A stretch of 64,000 bases of DNA from Streptomyces sp. R28 (GTDB lineage Bacteria; Actinomycetota; Actinomycetes; Streptomycetales; Streptomycetaceae). The notes under the pieces are model-generated. The model worked only from the letters and a program-made list of their open reading frames with translations. It was not told where the DNA came from and made no database searches. The stretch is from the NCBI RefSeq assembly GCF_041052385.1, contig NZ_CP163439.1, positions 2,531,001 to 2,595,000 on the forward strand. The letters run 5' to 3'. How positions within the stretch are numbered: the first letter of the stretch is position 1; each line of letters opens with the position of its first letter. Position numbers and translations under genes: made by a program. Positions 8,706-17,118 of this stretch are shown piece after piece.

Positions 8706-9422
8706 TCAGTGCTGCGGCACCGCGCAGCCGTCCGGACCGCACGCGTCCGCGTCACCCTGCTCGATCAGCGTCAGCGGCGACCGCTCGCCCCACGCCTGCG
8801 TCAGCGCCTGCTCGAAGACCTCGGCGGGCTGGGCGCCGGAGACGCCGAACTTGCGGTCGAGGACGAAGAACGGCACGCCGCCCGCACCGAGCTGGGCGGC
8901 CTCGCGCTCGTCGGCGCGCACGTCGTCGGCGTAGGCGTTCGGGTCGGCGAGGACCCCCCGGACGTCGTCGGCGTCGAGGCCGGCCGCGACGGCCAGCTCC
9001 ACGAGCCGCTCGTCGCCCTCGGCGAAGACGGACCGCTCCTCGGCGAAGTTCGCCCGGTACAGGATCTGGATCAGCTCGTCCTGCTTGCCGTGCTCCTTGG
9101 CGAGGTGCAGCAGCCGGTGCATGTCGAAGGTGCTGCCGTGGTCGCGGCCCTCGGTGCGGTAGGCGAGTCCCTCCGCGGCGGCCTGCGCGCCGAGGTTCTC
9201 CTCGCCGGCCTGGGCCTGCGCGGCGCTCATGCCGTACTTCCTGGTCAGCATGGTGATCACGGGCTGGATGTCGCCCTTGGCGCGCCCGGGGTCCAGCTCG
9301 AACGAGCGGTGCACCACCTCGACCTGGTCGCGGTGCGGGAAGGCCTCGAGCGCCTTCTCGAAGCGGGCCTTGCCCACGTAGCACCAGGGGCAGGCGATGT
9401 CGCTCCAGATCTCGACGCGCAT
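8706..9422 (-). CDS. DsbA family (FrnE-like) oxidoreductase
   Basis: The 238-residue protein begins MRVEIWSDIACPWCYVG; C11-P-W-C14 is the redox motif on a thioredoxin fold with the alpha-helical insertion of FrnE/2-hydroxychromene-2-carboxylate isomerase relatives, ending in GVPFFVLDRKFGVSGAQ with the cis-Pro loop. No signal peptide is present, so it acts in the cytoplasm. A C-terminal CGPDGC pair is an extra cysteine motif often seen in streptomycete homologues. ATG at 9422 is used because the motif is N-terminal. Confidence 0.9.
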   Translation of the reverse strand: MRVEIWSDIACPWCYVGKARFEKALEAFPHRDQVEVVHRSFELDPGRAKGDIQPVITMLTRKYGMSAAQAQAGEENLGAQAAAEGLAYRTEGRDHGSTFDMHRLLHLAKEHGKQDELIQILYRANFAEERSVFAEGDERLVELAVAAGLDADDVRGVLADPNAYADDVRADEREAAQLGAGGVPFFVLDRKFGVSGAQPAEVFEQALTQAWGERSPLTLIEQGDADACGPDGCAVPQH

Positions 9423-9484
9423 GTCTGTGGCTCTCTCCAGCTCGTACGGATACGGAGGCTCTCCCCGATCCTGTACGTGAACGT

Positions 9485-10003
9485 TCAAATAGCCGCGTTC
9501 ATTCCCCCGGCCACGGCGAAGCGCAGGAACAGGTGGTGGTCGCCCTCGGCGGGCGGGTTCTCCGGGTCCGGGATCCAGCCCTGGCGGGCGTAGAAGGCCT
9601 GGGCGCGCCGGTTGTCGACGTGCACGTCGAGGACGGCCGTGCGCTTGCCGTCCGCGTGCCACTCCTCGACGCAGGCCGTGTGCAGGGCCGTACCGACGCC
9701 GCCGCGCCAGTGGTCGGGGTCGACATGGAACTGGAAGAGCTTGACCGTGTCCGCGGCGCCGCCCTCCGGGGTGCGAAAGGAGGCGAGCGCGATGATCCGG
9801 CCCTGCTCGACCACGCACAGGACGTGTCCGTCGGGCCGCTCGACGGCGCTGCGCCAGGCGCCGTGCCAGTCGGTGCCGTCGTCCGGGACGCCGTCGGGGT
9901 AGTACGTCGCCCGGGCCCGTGCGTGCAGCGTGACGATGGACTCCACCTCGGCGGGCACGGCGGTGCGGATCACCCTGCCCGGCTTGACTCGTTCGCTGAT
10001 CAT
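9485..10003 (-). CDS. GNAT family N-acetyltransferase
   Basis: The 172-residue protein has the acetyl-CoA signature DPDHWRGGVGTALHTACVEEW in its middle and the late NRRAQAFYARQGWIPD, both typical of GNAT enzymes. Its start ATG overlaps the stop of the upstream AraC-type regulator by 4 bp, so they are probably translated together. The acceptor is unknown. Confidence 0.88.
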   Translation of the reverse strand: MISERVKPGRVIRTAVPAEVESIVTLHARARATYYPDGVPDDGTDWHGAWRSAVERPDGHVLCVVEQGRIIALASFRTPEGGAADTVKLFQFHVDPDHWRGGVGTALHTACVEEWHADGKRTAVLDVHVDNRRAQAFYARQGWIPDPENPPAEGDHHLFLRFAVAGGMNAAI

Positions 10004-10995
10004 GCAACGGAGGACGTGACCGCCGGCGCTCCGGTTCCGAGGCGGCTGAACTGGGTGCGATAGGCGCTGGGCGTCAGGCCGGTGCGCCGCACGAGATGCC
10101 CCCGCAGCGAGTCGGCCGTGCCCAGACCGCAGTCGTGGGCCACCTGGTCCATGGGCAGGGCGGTGGTCTCCAGCAGCTCCTTGGCGCGCTCGATGCGCTG
10201 GTGGAGCAGCCACTGCAGCGGGCTCACCCCGCTCTCGGCGTGGAAGCGGCGGGTGAGGGTGCGGACGCTGACGCCGGCGTGGCGGGCCAGGTCGGTGAGG
10301 GTGAGCGGCTTGTCGAGGTTGCGCATGGCCCAGCCGCGGGTGTCGGCGCAGGCCGTGCCGCGCTCGGGCGGCAGCGGGGTCTGTGTGAACTGGGTCTGGC
10401 CGCCGGGGCGTACGGGCGCGACGAGGGCACGCCGGGCGACCTCGTTGGCGACGGCGGCGCCGTAGTCGGTGCGGATGATGTGCAGGCACAGGTCGATGCC
10501 GGCGGCGTAGCCGGAGGAGGTCACGTAGGGCCCGTCCTGCACGTAGAGCACGTCGCCGCACAGGTCGACCTGCGGGTACCGGCGGCGCATCTCATCGGCG
10601 TGCGCCCAGTAGGTGGTGGCTTTGCGCCCGTGCAGCAGACCCGCCTCGGCGAGCTGGAAGGCACCGGTGCACAGGGACGCGATCCGCCTGCCGTCGGCGG
10701 CCGCCGCACGCACGGCGGCGACGATCCGCGCCTCCGGCTCGAAGGCTTCGCCGGTCCCCGCGACGAGCACCGTGTCCGCCTCCCGCACGGCGTCGAGGCC
10801 GCGGCGCACATACAGGTCGAGGCCGCCGGTGGTGGGCACCGGTCCCGGCTCGGCGGCGCAGACGACCACCTCGTAACCGGGCCGCCCGGCCACCTCCACC
10901 TTGCCGAACAGCATCTCCGGGATGGCGAGGTTGAACATCGAGACGGGCGACGGCGCGACGACGGCGATGCGGTGCGGCGCGAACGGCTGGGGCAT
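10000..10995 (-). CDS. GlxA-type AraC family transcriptional regulator
   Basis: The 331-residue protein has an N-terminal DJ-1/PfpI domain (residues about 5-180, nucleophile-elbow segment RIASLCTGAFQLAEAGLL) and a C-terminal pair of AraC helix-turn-helix motifs (LTDLARHAGVSVRTLTRRF and DQVAHDCGLGTADSLRGHL). Such regulators respond to small molecules and act on nearby genes. ATG at 10995 is preferred because GGAGG lies 7 bp upstream; an in-frame ATG seven codons earlier lacks one. It faces the divergent DHA2 exporter, a likely target. Confidence 0.9.
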   Translation of the reverse strand: MPQPFAPHRIAVVAPSPVSMFNLAIPEMLFGKVEVAGRPGYEVVVCAAEPGPVPTTGGLDLYVRRGLDAVREADTVLVAGTGEAFEPEARIVAAVRAAAADGRRIASLCTGAFQLAEAGLLHGRKATTYWAHADEMRRRYPQVDLCGDVLYVQDGPYVTSSGYAAGIDLCLHIIRTDYGAAVANEVARRALVAPVRPGGQTQFTQTPLPPERGTACADTRGWAMRNLDKPLTLTDLARHAGVSVRTLTRRFHAESGVSPLQWLLHQRIERAKELLETTALPMDQVAHDCGLGTADSLRGHLVRRTGLTPSAYRTQFSRLGTGAPAVTSSVA

Positions 10996-11057
10996 GGCCA
11001 GAACCTCCGGGTGCATGGCATTTTGGCCACTACTCTACGACGGCGGAGATCCGCAGT

Positions 11058-12455
11058 ATGGAGAGCATGTCAACGAACCAGACCCTCAAGGGCGATGAAC
11101 TCGCCCCCTCGAAGGGCGGGTTGGAGCCCACGAGGTCGTCCTCCGCCCTCACCCTCACCGCCGGAGTGCTCGGCTTCACGCTGGTCTGCCTCGACGCCTC
11201 CATCGTGAACGTGGCCCTGCCCGCGATCGGTTCCTCCCTCGGGGGCGGGATGTCCGGTCTGCAGTGGGTGGTCGACGCCTACACCCTGGCCTTCGCCGCG
11301 CTCATGCTGTCCACGGGGGCGTTCTCGGACCGGGTGGGGGCGAGCCGGGCGTACGCGCTCGGCACCGCCGTCTTCACGCTCGCCTCGGCGGCGTGCGGCC
11401 TGGCACCCAATCTGCCCGCCCTGATCGGGGCGCGGGTGGTGCAGGGCATGGCGGCGGCCGTGGTGCTGCCGGCCTCGCTGGCGCTGGTGCGGCAGGCGTA
11501 CGCCGATCCGGCGCGGCGGGCCCGTGCGGTGGCCGCGTGGGCGGCGGGCGGTTCGGTGGCGGTGGCGCTGGGTCCGGTGGCGGGCGGTGTGCTGACGACG
11601 GCCTGGGACTGGCGCGGGATCTTCTTCGTCAACCTTCCCGTCGGCGCGCTGATCCTGGTGCTGCTGGTCCGCGCCCCGCGCTCGCAGCGCCGTCCGGCAC
11701 CGCTGGACCTGCCGGGGCAGATGGCGGCGGTGGTGGCCCTGACCGCGCTGACGTTCGCGGTGATCGAGGGCGGCACGGCGGGGTGGGCGGCGCTGGCGGT
11801 GGCCGTGGTGGCCGCTGCCGCGTTCCTCAGGGTCGAGGCGCGCCAACCGCATCCGGTCGTTCCCCTCGCCCTCTTCCGCAACCGGACCGTGGCGGTGACG
11901 GTCGCCGCGGGAGCGGCGGTCAGCGTGGCCTTCTACAGCATGGTGTTCGTCTTCTCGCTCTTCTTCCAGCAGGTGCAGGGCCGTTCCGCGCTCCAGGCCG
12001 GGCTGATGTTCCTGCCGATGACGGGCCTGATCGCGGTGACGAACGTGGCGGCGGGCAAGCTCGCGAGCCGCTACGGCGCCCGGCTGCCCATGGTGGTGGG
12101 GCAGGGCCTGGCCGTCGTAGGACTGCTCGCGATGCTGTACGTCGACTCCGGGACGTCTCCCGTCCTGGTGGCCCTGCTCCTCGTCCCCATGGCGTTGGGC
12201 TGCGCGCTGACGGTGCCGCCGCTGACCGCGGCGATGCTGGACGCCGTGCCCGCCGAACGGGCGGGACTGGCGGCCGGCGTCCTCAACTCGGCGCGGCAGA
12301 TGGCCGGGGCGCTGGGCATCGCCGCCTTCGGGGCGTTGATCTCCGACGGCTTCGTGACGGGGATGCGGCTGAGCCTCGTGATCAGCGCGGCCCTGCTGAC
12401 GGTGACGGGCCTGCTCAGTTTCCGTCTCGCAGGTCCTTCGGCCAGTTCGGCCTGA
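11058..12455 (+). CDS. MFS drug exporter, DHA2/EmrB type
   Basis: A 465-residue integral membrane protein with about 14 transmembrane helices and the family motif C in helix 5 (GPVAGGVLTTAWDWRGIFFVN). The loop 2-3 motif A is present as GAFSDRVGASRAYALG. It should export hydrophobic compounds by proton antiport. It is divergent from the GlxA-type regulator, 62 bp away, the classical arrangement of an exporter and its regulator. An alternative start is ATG at 11067. Its 3' end overlaps the convergent DUF1349 gene by 41 bp. Confidence 0.9.
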   Translation: MESMSTNQTLKGDELAPSKGGLEPTRSSSALTLTAGVLGFTLVCLDASIVNVALPAIGSSLGGGMSGLQWVVDAYTLAFAALMLSTGAFSDRVGASRAYALGTAVFTLASAACGLAPNLPALIGARVVQGMAAAVVLPASLALVRQAYADPARRARAVAAWAAGGSVAVALGPVAGGVLTTAWDWRGIFFVNLPVGALILVLLVRAPRSQRRPAPLDLPGQMAAVVALTALTFAVIEGGTAGWAALAVAVVAAAAFLRVEARQPHPVVPLALFRNRTVAVTVAAGAAVSVAFYSMVFVFSLFFQQVQGRSALQAGLMFLPMTGLIAVTNVAAGKLASRYGARLPMVVGQGLAVVGLLAMLYVDSGTSPVLVALLLVPMALGCALTVPPLTAAMLDAVPAERAGLAAGVLNSARQMAGALGIAAFGALISDGFVTGMRLSLVISAALLTVTGLLSFRLAGPSASSA

Positions 12456-13023
12456 ACTCGAGGTGGTCGTACGTCACGACACACCCCTCCCCCATCGGCG
12501 ACTGCGTCATGAAGCCGACCAGGGCGGCGTCCGTCTCCTTCTCGTCCCCCAGGGTGAAGAGCCGGACGAAGGTCCAGCGCTCGCCGTCCCGGGAGGCGTG
12601 GAAGGCGAAGGCCCGCTCGGTCCGGCTCACCCGCAGCCAGACCGAACTCCCGTCCACGGTGAAGGAGTTGGCGTCGTCGGAGTGCCCCCGGGTGACCACC
12701 GTGCAGACGGTGGGCACGTCCGGGGAGTACTCCAGGCAGAGCTTGGCCCAGGCCCGCTCCCCGACGTGGACATAGAGCACCCCGGCGTCGAAGGCGGCGG
12801 CGAACCCGACGGTGACGCGGGCGATCAGCTGGAAGTCGCCCTCGGGTGCACCCAGAAGGCGCGGCGCGTCGGAGGCAGGGTCGAGGGCCTCCCCGGTGGG
12901 CGGCACGAACCGGTCCTGCCGGGGTCCGGCCCATCCGGAGAGCATGCCGTCCTCGTAGGACCAGTGGCCGTCGGGGCCATAGGTGCGGAGGGGAAAGGGC
13001 AGTTCAGGAAGTTCCACGTCCAT
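12415..13023 (-). CDS. DUF1349 (concanavalin-like) domain protein
   Basis: The 202-residue protein is a single DUF1349 beta-sandwich. Typical segments are DFQLIARVTVGFAAAFDAGVL, RAWAKLCLEYSPD, and ERWTFVRLFTL. The fold resembles a lectin or glucanase; no catalytic residues are assigned and no signal peptide is seen. Its C-terminal 13 codons overlap the convergent exporter gene. Confidence 0.88.
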   Translation of the reverse strand: MDVELPELPFPLRTYGPDGHWSYEDGMLSGWAGPRQDRFVPPTGEALDPASDAPRLLGAPEGDFQLIARVTVGFAAAFDAGVLYVHVGERAWAKLCLEYSPDVPTVCTVVTRGHSDDANSFTVDGSSVWLRVSRTERAFAFHASRDGERWTFVRLFTLGDEKETDAALVGFMTQSPMGEGCVVTYDHLEFRPNWPKDLRDGN

Positions 13024-13069
13024 CCCCGGAGTCTTTCAGTTTCCCCTCCGCCATGTGGCCGTTAATCGT

Positions 13070-14599
13070 TCAGCGTTCGAGGCGACCGTTGAACCGGCGC
13101 GGCAGGCCCAGCGGGTTGTCGTCCCGCAGCTCCGGCGGCAGCAGCGCCTCGGGGGCGCCCTGGTAGGCGACCGGCCTCATCCAGCGCTCGATCGCCGTAC
13201 CGCCGACGGACGTCGACGTCGAGGTCGTCGCCGGGTACGGACCGCCGTGGTGCTGAGCCGGCGCGACGGCGACACCGGTCGGCCATCCGTTGACCAGCAC
13301 ACGGCCGGCCAGCGGCGTCAGCTCCGCGAGGATCTGCGCGCCCCGGCCCTCGCCCGCCGCCTCCTCGGCGGAGAGGTGAACCGTCGCGGTGAGGTTGCCC
13401 GGCAGACGGGACAGCACGGCCTGCGCCTGCGCGTCGTCGTCGTAGCGGGCCACCACCGTCACCGGGCCGAAGCACTCCTCCAGGAGCAGGTCGTACGCCC
13501 CCTCTTCGGCCAGCTTCTCGGCCGCGACCGTCAGGAAGCCGGCGCTCACGGTGTGCTCGCCGCCGGCGCCCGGCGTCACCGGGGTCTGAACGTCGGGGAG
13601 TTCGGCGCGCTCGGCGACACCGGCGATGAAGTTGTCCCGCATACGGTGGTCGAGCAGGACACCGGCGTCGGTGTCGCTGACGGCGTCCGTGAGCGACTTG
13701 ACCAGGCCGTCACCCGCGGCGCCGGACGGCACCAGCACCAGGCCCGGCTTCACACAGAACTGCCCGACGCCCAGCGTCATGGACCCGGCCAGCCCGGTGC
13801 CGATCGCCTCGGCCCGCTCGGCTGCGGCGGCCTCGGTGATCACGACCGGGTTCAGGGAGCCCAGCTCACCGTGGAACGGGATCGGCACCGGCCGCGCGGC
13901 CGCCGCGTCGAAGAGGGCGCGGCCGCCCCGGATCGAGCCGGTGAAGCCGGCCGCGGTGACCTGCGGGTGCTTGATCAGCTCGATGCCCGCCTCGAAGCCG
14001 TGCACGAGGCCGATGACACCCTCGGGGATGCCGTGCTCGGCGGCGGCCCGCCGCACGACGGCCGCGACCAGCTCGGACAGGGCCGGGTGGTCGGGGTGGG
14101 CCTTGACGACGACCGGGCAGCCCGCGCCCAGCGCGCTCGCGGTGTCGCCGCCGGCGACGGAGAAGGCGAAGGGGAAGTTGGACGCCGAGTAGACGGCGAC
14201 GACGCCGAGCGACACCTTGTAGCGGCGCAGGTCCGGGATCGGCGGCGTCGCGGTGTCGTCGGGGTGGTTGATCACGACGTCGAGGAAGGCGCCCTCGTCG
14301 ACGATGTCCGCGAAGGTCCGCAGCTGATAGCAGGTGCGGGCGAGTTCGCCGGTGAGGCGGACCGGGCCGAGCGCGGTCTCGGCGTCGGCGGCCTCTACGA
14401 GCTGGTCCTTGGCTGCCTGGAGCTTGTCGGCGGCGGTACGCAGGAAGGCCGCGCGGACCGTGCGGTCGGCCAGGGCGCCGCGCGCGTCGTGCGCGGCGCG
14501 GACGGCGGCGTCCACCTCCTGGGCTGTGGCCTCCACCGCAACCTGTTCACGCTGCTTCCCGGTTCGGGGGTCGACACTCCAGACTGGTGCTGCTGCCAC
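13070..14599 (-). CDS. Aldehyde dehydrogenase, 2-oxoglutarate semialdehyde type
   Basis: A 509-residue NAD(P)-dependent aldehyde dehydrogenase. The catalytic cysteine is in VGQFCVKPGLV, the catalytic glutamate in FHGELGSLNPVV, and the nucleotide-binding SASNFPFAFSVAGGDTASALG is that of the 2-oxoglutarate-semialdehyde (EC 1.2.1.26) branch. That enzyme ends the oxidative pathways for hexuronates and pentoses. GTG at 14599 is preferred, with GGAGGG 8 bp upstream. It is divergent from an IclR regulator with a palindrome in between. It fits the uronate dehydrogenase and dehydratase genes 43-45 kb away, although not linked to them. Confidence 0.88.
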   Translation of the reverse strand: MAAAPVWSVDPRTGKQREQVAVEATAQEVDAAVRAAHDARGALADRTVRAAFLRTAADKLQAAKDQLVEAADAETALGPVRLTGELARTCYQLRTFADIVDEGAFLDVVINHPDDTATPPIPDLRRYKVSLGVVAVYSASNFPFAFSVAGGDTASALGAGCPVVVKAHPDHPALSELVAAVVRRAAAEHGIPEGVIGLVHGFEAGIELIKHPQVTAAGFTGSIRGGRALFDAAAARPVPIPFHGELGSLNPVVITEAAAAERAEAIGTGLAGSMTLGVGQFCVKPGLVLVPSGAAGDGLVKSLTDAVSDTDAGVLLDHRMRDNFIAGVAERAELPDVQTPVTPGAGGEHTVSAGFLTVAAEKLAEEGAYDLLLEECFGPVTVVARYDDDAQAQAVLSRLPGNLTATVHLSAEEAAGEGRGAQILAELTPLAGRVLVNGWPTGVAVAPAQHHGGPYPATTSTSTSVGGTAIERWMRPVAYQGAPEALLPPELRDDNPLGLPRRFNGRLER

Positions 14600-14650
14600 C
14601 GCAGGTCCCTCCACACATGTAATGCCGCAGTACGGGGTCATTCACCAGGT

Positions 14651-14668
14651 CGTTCGATATACTGAACG
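14651..14668. promoter_or_regulatory. Palindromic IclR-type operator
   Basis: CGTTC at 14651-14655 and GAACG at 14664-14668 form an inverted repeat around GATATACT, giving CGTTCGATATACTGAACG. It lies between the divergent aldehyde dehydrogenase and IclR genes, and its form fits IclR-family sites. It probably controls both genes. This position also argues for the later IclR start. Confidence 0.65.
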
Positions 14669-14731
14669 CTGTCTCTGATGATGAATATGCTGTCGGAGAC
14701 TATTTCCCGTCGAACGAAGGGGTCAAGGGCG

Positions 14732-15505
14732 ATGTCGGCTGGCGAGACGGGCGGCGGGGCGCAGGTCAAGTCCGCGGTACGGACGGTTGAACTGCTGGAA
14801 TACTTCGCCGGACGCCCCGGCATGCACTCCCTCGCGTCGGTCCAGGAGGCCGTCGGATACCCCAAGTCCAGTCTCTACATGTTGCTGCGCACGCTCGTCG
14901 AGCTGGGCTGGGTGGAGACGGACGCGACGGGCACGCGGTACGGCATCGGCGTACGGGCGCTGCTGGTCGGCACCTCCTACATCGACGGCGACGAGGTGGT
15001 CGCGGCGGCCCGCCCGACGCTGGACCGCCTGTCGGACGACACGACCGAGACGATCCACCTGGCCCGTCTGGACGGCACGAACGTCGTCTACCTGGCCACC
15101 CGCCAGTCCCAGCACTACCTGCGCCCCTTCACCCGGGTCGGCCGCCGCCTGCCGGCCCACTCCACCTCCCTCGGCAAGGCGCTGCTGAGCACCTACACGG
15201 ACGAACAGGTCCGCAAGATGCTCCCGGAGACGCTCCCCGCGCTGACCGAGAACACGCTCACCGACCGCGAGAAGCTCATCGAGGAGCTCCGCCAGGTCCG
15301 CGAGCAGGGCTTCGCCGTGGACCGCGAGGAGAACACGTTGGGGCTGCGCTGCTTCGGCGTCGCGATCCCCTACCGCACCCCGGCCCGCGACGCGATCAGC
15401 TGCTCGGTGCCGGGGGCGCGGCTGACGCCCGCGCACGAGCAGATGGTGAAGGACGCGCTGTTCGACGCCCGGGACAGACTGACGCTGGCCACTCGCAGAC
15501 TCTGA
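14732..15505 (+). CDS. IclR family transcriptional regulator
   Basis: The 257-residue protein has an N-terminal winged helix-turn-helix (SAVRTVELLEYFAG to VELGWVETD, about residues 11-65) and an effector-binding IclR C-terminal domain with RRLPAHSTSLGKALLS and the late LGLRCFGVAIPYR segment. ATG at 14732 is preferred; the frame is open to ATG 14678, but this would leave almost no room after the palindromic operator. It probably senses a sugar-acid catabolite and controls the divergent aldehyde dehydrogenase. Confidence 0.92.
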   Translation: MSAGETGGGAQVKSAVRTVELLEYFAGRPGMHSLASVQEAVGYPKSSLYMLLRTLVELGWVETDATGTRYGIGVRALLVGTSYIDGDEVVAAARPTLDRLSDDTTETIHLARLDGTNVVYLATRQSQHYLRPFTRVGRRLPAHSTSLGKALLSTYTDEQVRKMLPETLPALTENTLTDREKLIEELRQVREQGFAVDREENTLGLRCFGVAIPYRTPARDAISCSVPGARLTPAHEQMVKDALFDARDRLTLATRRL

Positions 15506-15546
15506 CTCCCTCGTGGGCGCCGATCTCCCTCGTAGGCTCTGACTCC

Positions 15547-16017
15547 ATGGATGTGGAACTCCGCGAGGTACACGACAGCGACCTGCCGGTCTTCTACCGG
15601 CAGCTGAACGACCCGGAGGCCCTGCGCATGGCGGCCTTCACCCCCAAGGACCCGGCCGACCGGGACGCCTTCGACGAGCACTGGAAGCGGATCCGGTCCT
15701 CGGACGACGTCCTGCGCACGATCCTGGCCGACGGTGACGTGGTGGGCAACACGGCGGTGTACGGGGAGCCGGGCGAGCGCGAGGTGACGTACTGGGTGGA
15801 CCGGGCGTACTGGGGACGGGGCATCGCCACCGCCGCGCTGCGCGGGCTGCTCACCGAGGTCCCCGAACGCCCGCTGTACGCCCGGGCGGCGGCGGACAAC
15901 GAGGGCTCGCTGCGGGTGCTGCGCAAGTGCGGGTTCCGGGTGACCGCGCAGGCGAGGGGGTTCGCGAACGCGCGGGGCGAGGAGATCGACGAGGTCGTGC
16001 TGCATCTGGAGGGGTGA
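15547..16017 (+). CDS. GNAT family N-acetyltransferase (RimJ/RimL-like)
   Basis: The 156-residue protein shows the acetyl-CoA loop VDRAYWGRGIATAALRGLL and the late NEGSLRVLRKCGFRVTAQARG, as in the RimJ/RimL type. Substrate is not predictable. It stands 41 bp after the IclR gene on the same strand; a short direct repeat CTCCCTCGT precedes its start. Confidence 0.9.
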   Translation: MDVELREVHDSDLPVFYRQLNDPEALRMAAFTPKDPADRDAFDEHWKRIRSSDDVLRTILADGDVVGNTAVYGEPGEREVTYWVDRAYWGRGIATAALRGLLTEVPERPLYARAAADNEGSLRVLRKCGFRVTAQARGFANARGEEIDEVVLHLEG

Positions 16018-16110
16018 CGTGAGGGGTTGAGGGCCCCTCCCCCGTCCGGCGGAGTCGGATCGTCGGCGCGCAGGACGCGCCCGGCACCTGGCGCACGGGA
16101 GCGTGGACGC

Positions 16111-17118
16111 ATGACGCAGACACTCGCTCCCACTGCGGTGAAACCCTCTACGGGGCTCAGCCGGAGCCGACGGCTCCTGCGCGCCGTCGCCGTCGTCTCC
16201 TGTGTGCCGTATCTCGGGCTCAAGGTCGCCTGGGTCGCCGGGAGTCACGTCGGAGTCCCCGACGGCAGCTCGCTCTTGGACCACCGGATGTCCATGGCGA
16301 TCGTCAACAGCCTCTCCGTGCTGCTGGACAGTGCCGTGATCGTGCTGGCGCTGGTGCTGACCAGGCCCTGGGGGCTGAGGGTGCCCGCGTGGCTGCTGGC
16401 CTTCCCGGTGTGGGTCGCCACCGGGCTGCTCGCGCCGATCATGGCCGGGTTCCCGCTGCAGCTCCTCGTGCGGGCCCTCGGCGGGAGCACGAACCACACG
16501 CAGCGGGCCTCCGGGGGTGAACCCTTCCTCCACGAGTGGGTGTTCGGGGTCGTGTACAGCGGGTTCATCCTGCAAGGGCTCGCGCTGGGAGCGCTGTTCG
16601 TGCTGTACGCCCGGGACCGGTGGGGCCATCTGTGGCGGGGGCGGGTGTGGGAGCTGCCCGTCGGGATCATCGGCGCGGCGCAGCGGGCGACCGCCGGCGC
16701 CGCCGGCCTCCTCGCGCTGTTCCCGCTCACGATGCACCTGCTGTGGGCCTGCGGTTCCACGGCGGGGCTCTCCGCGGGCCGGGCGGCGGAGCGGACCAGT
16801 GACTTCTACGTCCTGGAGGCGATGTACGTCGTCTTCCTCGTCGTCGCCGTCGCGGGCGGCCAGTTGCTCGCCTTCCGGCGCGGACGCGTGCTGCCCGTGC
16901 GGACTCCGCTCGCGCTGGCCTGGGTCGGCTCGGCCGCCGTGGCCTGCTGGGGCGGCTGGCTGTCGCTGGCCTCACTCGGCGGCGTCGACGACATCGCCGA
17001 CCGCCCGACACCGCTGATGGACCTCGCCTACGCTGGCCAGATGATCGTCGGCATCCTGGTGGCCGTCGTCGGCGCGTACTTCTTCGCGGAGCGCTCCGCC
17101 GTGAAGCGGCCGGCGTGA
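16111..17118 (+). CDS. Multi-pass membrane protein of unknown function
   Basis: A 335-residue protein with roughly eight hydrophobic segments, for example LLRAVAVVSCVPYLGL, VNSLSVLLDSAVIVLALVL, and GQMIVGILVAVVGAYFFA. I do not recognise a named domain. It overlaps the following histidine kinase by 4 bp, and the next gene is the matching response regulator. It is thus likely to be a membrane partner, sensor or output of that two-component system. ATG at 16111 has GGGAG 8 bp upstream. Confidence 0.8.
   Translation: MTQTLAPTAVKPSTGLSRSRRLLRAVAVVSCVPYLGLKVAWVAGSHVGVPDGSSLLDHRMSMAIVNSLSVLLDSAVIVLALVLTRPWGLRVPAWLLAFPVWVATGLLAPIMAGFPLQLLVRALGGSTNHTQRASGGEPFLHEWVFGVVYSGFILQGLALGALFVLYARDRWGHLWRGRVWELPVGIIGAAQRATAGAAGLLALFPLTMHLLWACGSTAGLSAGRAAERTSDFYVLEAMYVVFLVVAVAGGQLLAFRRGRVLPVRTPLALAWVGSAAVACWGGWLSLASLGGVDDIADRPTPLMDLAYAGQMIVGILVAVVGAYFFAERSAVKRPA

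Noticed and set aside
12983..14665. Long plus-strand frame opposite the aldehyde dehydrogenase
   Set aside because: Its translation is rich in Arg, Gly and His without any domain, and the other strand has a complete dehydrogenase.
17087..17098. CGGAGCGCTCCG palindrome
   Set aside because: It falls in the last codons of a membrane-protein gene and has no link to a sugar operon.
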